Origin: an uncultured Flavonifractor sp. | GTDB taxonomy: Bacteria; Bacillota; Clostridia; Oscillospirales; Oscillospiraceae | Direction: 5' to 3' | NCBI GenBank assembly: GCA_910585415.1 | Contig: CAJUDT010000101.1 | Coordinates: 1 to 7,564, forward strand | Length of the DNA stretch: 7,564 nucleotides | In this document: piece after piece, positions 1-4,929 of the stretch | Layout of the letters: the number at the start of each line of letters is the position of its first letter | Numbering within the stretch: position 1 is the stretch's first letter | Translations under genes and position numbers: made by a program | Notes under the pieces: generated by a model | Database searches by the model: none | What the model was told of the DNA's origin: nothing | What the model saw: the letters and a program-made list of their open reading frames with translations, nothing else

Positions 1-1
1 A

Positions 2-541
2 TTGAACACGACACTGGACCAGAGGTTTGAGGACTTTGGGAAGTCGATAGACCAGCGGTTTGAGGCGTTTAGGAAGGAGATGGATGAGACGCTCGATGAG
101 CGGTTTGTAGCTTTTCATCGGGCTGTTTCTTCGGAAATCGCGGAAGTCTACAAGAAAATGGACCGGCGGTTTGATGAGCAGGAGCGGAACTTCACAACGG
201 AAATCGAAAGACAGCTGGCGGAGGGCTTTGGACGGCATCATAAGGCAATCATGCACGATGCGGCGGTCCTGATTGACCGGGAATTTTACGGCCAATTTGC
301 CACCCTGGCAGATGGACAGAAGGATATCCTGCACCGGCTGGACCGCCTGGAAGAGCAGGTAGACGATTTCAAGTTCTTAAGGGATATGCTCGATGTAATG
401 CGTACCGCAGTAATACGGCATAACGACCAGATATCAAAGCAAAATAGTAGGATATTGGAGTTTAGTGAGCTATTGGACGAGCTTCTCAAACGGATTGAGG
501 GACACGACAGCGAGCTGGAAGAGCTCAGAGCAGCAAACTGA
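2..541 (+). CDS. Coiled-coil protein of unknown function (probably 5'-partial)
   Basis: The frame is open from the left edge to a TGA at 539-541 and gives 179 residues. The first codon visible is a TTG with only one base before it, so a true start upstream of the window is likelier than TTG initiation. The protein is highly charged and predicted almost entirely helical, with no signal peptide and no membrane segment, so it is probably cytoplasmic. The N-terminal third holds degenerate repeats around a D-[QER]-R-F core (LDQRFEDF, IDQRFEAF, LDERFVAF, MDRRFDEQ) spaced 11, 15 and 22 residues, as in hendecad-type coiled coils. The last third (about residues 110-177) has heptad-like Leu/Ile spacing (ILHRLDRLEEQVDDF, LLDELLKRIEGHDSELEEL). 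A strong terminator follows directly, which separates it from the downstream operon. I do not recognise a family. It could be a small phage or mobile-element accessory protein or a structural coiled coil; no function is assigned. Confidence 0.8.
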   Translation: MNTTLDQRFEDFGKSIDQRFEAFRKEMDETLDERFVAFHRAVSSEIAEVYKKMDRRFDEQERNFTTEIERQLAEGFGRHHKAIMHDAAVLIDREFYGQFATLADGQKDILHRLDRLEEQVDDFKFLRDMLDVMRTAVIRHNDQISKQNSRILEFSELLDELLKRIEGHDSELEELRAAN

Positions 542-548
542 CCACCCC

Positions 549-580
549 CAGCGCCAGGCCACCCCTGGCGCTGTTTTTTT
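549..580 (+). terminator. Intrinsic terminator of the coiled-coil gene
   Basis: A perfect 10-bp GC-rich stem (CAGCGCCAGG, 549-558, with CCTGGCGCTG, 564-573) closes a 5-nt loop and is followed at once by seven T (574-580). It lies 8 nt after the TGA of the coiled-coil gene. A second run of A5T7 at 588-599 may strengthen termination. It insulates the exporter operon from upstream transcription. Confidence 0.93.
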
Positions 581-605
581 GTCCCGCAAAAATTTTTTTG
601 TCTGG

Positions 606-661
606 AGGGAAACTTTTCTGTCCTTCTGCCGTCTAAAAAATTAAGTTTCCCTTAAAAACTT
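606..661 (+). promoter_or_regulatory. Candidate operator: three inverted AAACTT/AAGTTT half-sites upstream of the exporter promoter
   Basis: AGGGAAACTT (606-615) is the exact reverse complement of AAGTTTCCCT (643-652), a 10-bp inverted repeat with a 27-nt spacer. The same AAGTTT (643-648) also forms a second inverted repeat with AAACTT (656-661), with a 7-nt spacer. This gives three copies of one hexamer in the A/T-rich DNA just upstream of the promoter. TTAAG (641) and TTAAA (652) also sit 11 bp apart, a spacing common for OmpR/PhoB-type response regulators. What binds is inference; the long inverted repeat could instead act as an RNA or DNA hairpin. Confidence 0.4.
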
Positions 662-676
662 GTCACCGCTTTGTAA

Positions 677-704
677 TTCAATCGGCGGCGGAGAGTGGTA
701 CAAT
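677..704 (+). promoter_or_regulatory. Predicted sigma-A promoter of the exporter operon (extended -10)
   Basis: TACAAT (699-704) is one base from the consensus TATAAT, and TG at 696-697 followed by one base makes it an extended -10 element (TGNTACAAT). The best-placed -35 is weak: TTCAAT (677-682) with a 16-bp spacer. The better-looking hexamers TTGTCA (660-665) and TTGTAA (671-676) lie 33 and 22 bp away, too far for normal use. A weak -35 with an extended -10 fits a promoter helped by an activator at the upstream half-sites. Transcription would start near 710-712, leaving a leader of about 30 nt. Confidence 0.6.
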
Positions 705-727
705 AAGGACAGCAAAATTTTTCAACC

Positions 728-733
728 AGGAGG
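728..733 (+). promoter_or_regulatory. Strong Shine-Dalgarno for the adaptor gene
   Basis: A full AGGAGG lies 8 nt before the ATG at 742. It fixes this ATG as the start of the adaptor gene and predicts efficient translation of the first operon gene. Confidence 0.9.
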
Positions 734-741
734 AACCAATT

Positions 742-3003
742 ATGTCGGAACAGCTCACGCCCGTAAAAGAACAGGGTCAAACCCCAGCGGCTCCACCCGC
801 CGCGCCGCCTGTACCTCCCTCCGGCGGGCCCTCGGGCAAGAAAAAGAAAAAGAAGAGAAGCGTCGTAAAAACCGTAATTGCCCTGGTGCTAGTGGTAGCC
901 ATTCTGGGCGGCATCAGCTTTGGCATGTACAAGCTGGTTTTTGAAGAGGACAAATCCCTGGGCGAGCCCATGGTGGATTGGGTCCAGCGGGGCTCCATCC
1001 AGTCCATGGTCCAGGGCTCCGGCCTCACCCGGGCCAAGGACTCGGCGACAATCACCCCGGGCACCGGGACTCTTTTGGAGCTCTACGTCTCCGAGGGCGA
1101 CCAGGTGGAGGAAGGCCAGCCCCTCTATGTCATGGACGACTCCATTGCACAGGAGGCCATCCGCACCGCCCAGGAGGGCGTGACTACCGCCCAAGAGGGG
1201 GTCGTCTCCGCTCAGGAGGGGGTCAGCGACGCCCAGAAGAACGTCAACGACGCCCTCAAGGCCCTGGAGAAGGTGGAGGAAACCCGCGCGGACCTGACCA
1301 TCACCGCCCCCCACGCGGGCAAGCTCATGGAGGTGAGCGACCTCAAGGTGGGGGACACCGTGGACAGCGGCACAAAGGTGGCCGTTCTGGTCAACGACAC
1401 CAAGCTGCGCCTGTCCCTCTACTATAACTATACATATGAGAACGACGTCTATGTGGGACAGCCGGTGACCGTCTCCATCCCCGCCATCATGGGCGAACGC
1501 CCCGGCACGGTGGAGGCCGTCAACAAGGTCCGCTTCATCTCCCCGGAGGGAGGCATTTACTTCGAGGTCGTGGTGGTGCTGGACAACCCCGGCACCCTCA
1601 CCGAGGGTATGGACGCCTCCGCAGGCATTGTGGCCGGGGGTGTCGCGGTCTATCCCTACGAAAACGGCCAGCTGAAATACTATGAAACCACCGACATCAC
1701 CGCCAAGGCCCGGGGGCCGGTGGAGCGGGCCAATCTGCTCAACTACGCCGACGTGGCCGAGGGTCAGGTGCTGGTCCAGCTGGGGGATGACGACCTCCAG
1801 GACGAGCTGGACACCCGGCGGGAGGCTGTGAAATCCGCCCAGGAGCGTCTGACCGACCAGGTCAAGATGGTGGAGGAAGCCAGCAAGCGGGTGGACGAGG
1901 CCAACAAGAAGGTGGAAGAGGCCGTCAAGGAGCTGGAGAAATACAGCGCGGTGGCCCCCATTTCCGGTACGGTCCTTTCCTGCAATCTGGTGGCCGGTAC
2001 GGAGGTCCAGAGCGGCCAGGGCATCACCATTGCCGACACCAGCCGCATGACCATTGACATCAACGTAGACGAACGGAACATTGCCAGTGTAAAGGTTGGC
2101 ATGATGGTGGACATCAACTACCAGGGGCAGTATTTCATGGGCATCGTGGAGTCGGTCTCCCTCACCGGCACGGCGGAAAACGGTATGTCCGTGTTCCCCG
2201 CCGTGGTCAGTGTGGACAATCCCGACGGCCTCATCATGAGCAACAGCTATGCCGATTACTCCTTTGTTGCCAGCGAGTCGGACAACTGTCTGGTGGTTCC
2301 GGTGAACGCGGTGAAGTACGTCAGCTTCGCCAACGTCCCCGGCATTGAGGATTTGATTGCCTCCGGGCCCACCGGTGATGATTCCAACGGCATAGGCGGC
2401 ATGGACGGCATGGGTGAGATGGACGGCAGCTTCCCCCAGGGCGGCGAGCCCATGCCGGGCGGCGGCGATATGACCCTGCCCGAGGGCGGCGATCAGCCTG
2501 TGGACGGCGATACCCTCCCCGACGACGGCGGTGAGCCCATGGACGATTCCGGCCTGGAGCCCGCCACCGACGGCAATGCCGTCACCCTGCCGGCAGACGG
2601 CGGCGATGTGGCAATTCCTGTACCCGAGCAATATACCTCCGGAGTGTTTGCCCAGCCCCTGCGCGAGGTCTTTGTAGGCGGCAACGGAGAAGTCGTTACT
2701 ATTGTAGGCGGCGGGAGCTCGTCCAGCTCCGGCGGCTCCAGCAGCTCCGTTGGCGGCAGCAGCAGCGGCTCGGCCATCAGCGACGACGGCACCGGCTATA
2801 TCGTCTTTGTCCGCGCCCCGGAGGCCCCCGAAAACGCCATTCTGGAGCCCGACCCCGCGTGGGAGTGCCCCGAAGGCTTCTGGGCGGTGCCGGTGGTCAC
2901 CGGTCTGTCCAACACCACCCAGGTGGAGATTATCAGCGGCCTGAACGAGGGCGACGAAATCTTCATCGGCTACGCGTCTAACAGCGGCGGCAGTTGGGGT
3001 TAA
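742..3003 (+). CDS. HlyD/MacA-type membrane-anchored adaptor with a duplicated HlyD module
   Basis: This is the probable extracytoplasmic adaptor of the ABC exporter encoded by the next two genes. Seen in the 753 residues: a Pro/Ala-rich cytoplasmic tail (14-32), a basic run of six Lys and an Arg (33-39), one membrane helix (about 41-63), then two successive HlyD modules. Module 1 has lipoyl half A (102-134, with EGDQVEEGQPL), a helical arm (135-184), lipoyl half B (about 186-222, starting LTITAPHAGKL) and a barrel (to about 298). Module 2 repeats this order: half A (about 315-349, ADVAEGQVLVQLGDD), helices (350-400), half B (from 401, YSAVAPISGTVL) and a barrel to about 510. The final membrane-proximal domain is split by a low-complexity insertion (528-682) between VVPVNAV and YIVFV, and ends with the MacA-like SGLNEGDEIFIG. 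At 753 residues it is about twice the length of E. coli MacA. The family call is firm; a trimer-like rather than hexameric ring is inference from the duplication. It is first in the operon, 5 nt before the ATPase gene. Confidence 0.92.
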   Translation: MSEQLTPVKEQGQTPAAPPAAPPVPPSGGPSGKKKKKKRSVVKTVIALVLVVAILGGISFGMYKLVFEEDKSLGEPMVDWVQRGSIQSMVQGSGLTRAKDSATITPGTGTLLELYVSEGDQVEEGQPLYVMDDSIAQEAIRTAQEGVTTAQEGVVSAQEGVSDAQKNVNDALKALEKVEETRADLTITAPHAGKLMEVSDLKVGDTVDSGTKVAVLVNDTKLRLSLYYNYTYENDVYVGQPVTVSIPAIMGERPGTVEAVNKVRFISPEGGIYFEVVVVLDNPGTLTEGMDASAGIVAGGVAVYPYENGQLKYYETTDITAKARGPVERANLLNYADVAEGQVLVQLGDDDLQDELDTRREAVKSAQERLTDQVKMVEEASKRVDEANKKVEEAVKELEKYSAVAPISGTVLSCNLVAGTEVQSGQGITIADTSRMTIDINVDERNIASVKVGMMVDINYQGQYFMGIVESVSLTGTAENGMSVFPAVVSVDNPDGLIMSNSYADYSFVASESDNCLVVPVNAVKYVSFANVPGIEDLIASGPTGDDSNGIGGMDGMGEMDGSFPQGGEPMPGGGDMTLPEGGDQPVDGDTLPDDGGEPMDDSGLEPATDGNAVTLPADGGDVAIPVPEQYTSGVFAQPLREVFVGGNGEVVTIVGGGSSSSSGGSSSSVGGSSSGSAISDDGTGYIVFVRAPEAPENAILEPDPAWECPEGFWAVPVVTGLSNTTQVEIISGLNEGDEIFIGYASNSGGSWG
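1168..1272 (+). repeat. Five-unit 21-bp (heptad) coding repeat in the first helical arm of the adaptor
   Basis: Codons 143-177 form five consecutive 7-residue units: AQEGVTT, AQEGVVS, AQEGVSD, AQKNVND, ALKALEK. The first three share AQEGV exactly, while their codons differ at third positions (GCC/GCC/GCT, CAG/CAA/CAG, GGC/GGG/GGG), so this is not a very recent copy event. The heptad period suits one long helix of an adaptor hairpin and may be where hairpin length was adjusted. Confidence 0.75.
2323..2787 (+). other. Low-complexity insertion within the adaptor (Gly/Asp/Met/Pro, then Ser/Gly)
   Basis: Codons 528-682 interrupt the membrane-proximal domain. The first part is rich in Gly, Asp, Met and Pro (for example GGMDGMGEMDG) and contains three related motifs: TLPEGGD at 578, TLPDDGGE at 591 and TLPADGGD at 615. 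A short ordered-looking stretch (about 632-655, with LREVFVGGNGEVVTIV) follows, then a Ser/Gly tract at 656-677. The whole is acidic and probably flexible, lying outside the membrane. Its role is unknown; a spacer in the wall, a metal- or calcium-binding patch, or neutral expansion are all possible. Confidence 0.75.
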
Positions 3004-3008
3004 GTGCC

Positions 3009-3704
3009 ATGCTGATAGACGTAAAGAGCCTGTACAAGATTTACAACGAGGGCCAGGAAAGCGAGGTCCGGGCCCTGGATGGGGTGTCCCTGGGCATTGA
3101 CCGGGGGGAGTTCGTGGCCATTATCGGCCAGTCGGGCTCCGGCAAGTCCACCCTCATGAATATTCTGGGCTGTCTGGATATCCCCACCTATGGGGACTAT
3201 CACCTGGACGGGGTGGACGTGACCGAGCGCACGGACACCCAGTTAGCCCACATCCGCAACAAACAGATTGGCTTCATCTTCCAGGGCTACAACCTCATTC
3301 CCGCCCTGAATGTGTGGGAAAACGTAGAACTCCCCTTGCTCTATCAGGGGGTTCTGGGCTCCAAGCGGCGGGATTTGGTGGAGCACGCTTTGGAGCGGGT
3401 CAATCTGCTGGACCGGGCCAAGCACAAGCCCACCGAGATGTCCGGCGGACAGCAGCAGCGGGCGGCCATCGCCCGAGCTATCGCCACCCGCCCGCCCATT
3501 ATCATGGCCGACGAGCCCACCGGCGCACTGGACTCCCGCACCGGTAAGCATGTGCTGGAGATTCTCCACGGCCTCCATGATGAGGGCTCCACCGTGATTC
3601 TGATTACCCATGACAACGGCATTGCCGCCACGGCGGAACGGGTGGTCCGCCTGTCCGATGGACGTATTATCTACGACGGCAGCAGAGAGGGGGCGTTTAC
3701 ATGA
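3009..3704 (+). CDS. ABC transporter ATP-binding protein, MacB/LolD type
   Basis: This is the ATPase of the exporter: it hydrolyses ATP at the inner face of the membrane to drive the MacB-type permease encoded next. From the ATG at 3009 the protein has 231 residues, usual for this family. All motifs are present: Walker A GQSGSGKST (40-48), Q-loop Gln92, signature MSGGQQQR (144-151, Met replacing the common Leu), Walker B IIMADEP with catalytic Glu169, D-loop ALDS (173-176) and H-loop His201. The IFQGYNLIPALNVWENVELPL stretch is typical of the MacB/LolD/FtsE-like group. An in-frame TTG at 2994 would overlap the adaptor gene and add five residues, but the start MLIDVKSLYKIY fits the family. The ribosome binding site is weak (GGGG at 2996-2999), so translation is probably coupled to the adaptor gene, whose TAA ends 5 nt upstream. 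In E. coli MacB this domain is fused to the permease; here it is separate. Confidence 0.96.
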   Translation: MLIDVKSLYKIYNEGQESEVRALDGVSLGIDRGEFVAIIGQSGSGKSTLMNILGCLDIPTYGDYHLDGVDVTERTDTQLAHIRNKQIGFIFQGYNLIPALNVWENVELPLLYQGVLGSKRRDLVEHALERVNLLDRAKHKPTEMSGGQQQRAAIARAIATRPPIIMADEPTGALDSRTGKHVLEILHGLHDEGSTVILITHDNGIAATAERVVRLSDGRIIYDGSREGAFT

Positions 3705-4915
3705 GCTTCCGTCAGGCTTTCAAAATGGCCGTCAAGTCCATTGTCGGCAAAAAAATGCGTTCTTTTCTGACCATGCTGGGCATTATCATCGGTGTTGCAG
3801 CGGTGGTTATCATGGTTTCCGTTATTCAGGGCCAGAACCAGCAGTGGATGAAATATATTCTGAGCCAGGGCACAAACCGCCTGTCTGTAGAGGCCTATTC
3901 TTGGAATGGAACAAACATCTCTGATGAGCTGTCCAAGTATTGTATGGGGCTTGGAGACCTGGTGGAGGGTATTACCCCCAGTTCTCTCCAAATCAATCAA
4001 ACTGTCAATATCAAATATGGCTCAAAGGTATTTTCTACCGATAATTGGGACGACTGGACCAAGCGAATAACCGTTGAGCTGGGCAGTGAGCAATATGGCC
4101 TGTGCAACAACTATACCATTGCTGAGGGCCGGGATATGTCACATTTGGAGATTGAAAAAGCCAACAACGTCTGTGTCCTGGGCGGCGGAGCAGCCGAAAT
4201 GATTTTCGACTTTGTAAATCCCATAGGCAAAACCATTACCCTTAACAGCACCCCATTCCAAGTGGTAGGCGTTTATGAAAAAAAGGGAGTGGACGGCTGG
4301 CCTGAGTGGGACAATATCATCCTCATTCCCTATACATTTAATCGCAGTATGAACGGCAATCAGCCGATTCAGTCCTATACAATCAAGGCTGTGGACGCCG
4401 AGGCCTCCACCCGGGCCAGCACCTTGATTCAAGGCTTCCTAAAGGGCCTGATTCCCGAGGACAACGGTTGGTATAACGTACAAAACAGCAACCAGAGTAT
4501 TGACAATGTCAACGAGCAAAACCTGATGCAGTCCTTGGTGGTAGGATGTATCGCGGGCGTATCCTTGCTGGTGGGCGGTATTGGTATCATGAACATTATG
4601 CTGGTCACCGTCACCGAGCGCACACGGGAAATCGGTATCCGCAAAGCCATCGGCGCGGAGCGCAAGAGCATTATCATCCAATTCCTGATTGAGGCCTGTA
4701 TGCTCTGCGGCCTGGGAGGGATCATCGGCATTTTCTTCGGCTACCTGGGCACCCTCATTGCCGGAAAATTTATGCTTCAGATGATTCTCTATCCTACCAT
4801 GAGCATTACAATCGGGGCCTTTGCCTTCTCAGTAGTGCTGGGCGTAGTTTTTGGCATTTATCCCGCCATCAAGGCCTCCGGCCTCCAGCCGGTGGTGGCC
4901 TTGCGGGCAGATTAA
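3701..4915 (+). CDS. ABC transporter permease, MacB/FtsX type
   Basis: This is the membrane subunit of the exporter. The 404 residues show the MacB plan: an amphipathic N-terminus, TM1 (about 22-42, MLGIIIGVAAVVIMV), a large extracytoplasmic domain (about 43-274), then the FtsX-type core with TM2 (about 280-302, including GGIGIMNIMLV), the coupling segment TERTREIGIRKAIGA (305-319), TM3 (about 326-350) and TM4 (about 367-388), ending in the typical YPAIKASGLQPVVALR. Members work as mechanotransmitters that drive an adaptor outside the membrane rather than passing substrate through the bilayer. The ATG overlaps the ATPase stop codon by 4 nt (ATGA) and has its own GAGAGGGGG site at 3685-3693. 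The extracytoplasmic part is visibly poorer in GC than its neighbours: rows 4021-4080 and 4321-4380 hold 27 and 26 G/C of 60, against 34 of 60 at 4621-4680 in the conserved core. Substrate cannot be read from the sequence. Confidence 0.95.
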   Translation: MSFRQAFKMAVKSIVGKKMRSFLTMLGIIIGVAAVVIMVSVIQGQNQQWMKYILSQGTNRLSVEAYSWNGTNISDELSKYCMGLGDLVEGITPSSLQINQTVNIKYGSKVFSTDNWDDWTKRITVELGSEQYGLCNNYTIAEGRDMSHLEIEKANNVCVLGGGAAEMIFDFVNPIGKTITLNSTPFQVVGVYEKKGVDGWPEWDNIILIPYTFNRSMNGNQPIQSYTIKAVDAEASTRASTLIQGFLKGLIPEDNGWYNVQNSNQSIDNVNEQNLMQSLVVGCIAGVSLLVGGIGIMNIMLVTVTERTREIGIRKAIGAERKSIIIQFLIEACMLCGLGGIIGIFFGYLGTLIAGKFMLQMILYPTMSITIGAFAFSVVLGVVFGIYPAIKASGLQPVVALRAD

Positions 4916-4921
4916 AGGAGA
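4914..4921 (+). promoter_or_regulatory. Ribosome binding site deciding the start of the SLH gene
   Basis: AAAGGAGA overlaps the TAA of the permease gene and lies 8 nt before the ATG at 4930. A nearer ATG at 4925 is out of frame and runs into TGA after two codons, so 4930 is the start. Confidence 0.85.
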
Positions 4922-4929
4922 GACATGAC

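Noticed and set aside
574..602. A 10-bp direct repeat TTTTTTTGTC (574-583 and 593-602)
   Set aside because: Mostly a T-run within and just after the terminator; low complexity explains it better than a functional repeat.
838..860. A-rich lysine codons as a programmed frameshift site
   Set aside because: The longest A-run is five, interrupted by G, and the adaptor frame continues normally through it into a proper membrane helix. No alternative frame gives a sensible product.
660..944. A 94-codon plus-strand frame overlapping the promoter and the start of the adaptor gene
   Set aside because: It would begin inside the promoter region, upstream of the predicted transcription start, and overlaps the adaptor in another frame without any family signature.
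889..2631. A 580-codon open frame on the minus strand across the adaptor gene
   Set aside because: It lies wholly antisense to a gene with clear domains, has a low-complexity Gly/His/Val/Ala-rich product with no family features, and no ribosome binding site stood out. It is a by-product of GC-rich codon usage.
2994..3008. TTG at 2994 as the start of the ATPase gene
   Set aside because: It would overlap the adaptor stop and add MGLSA, which is not family-like. ATG at 3009 gives the normal N-terminus.
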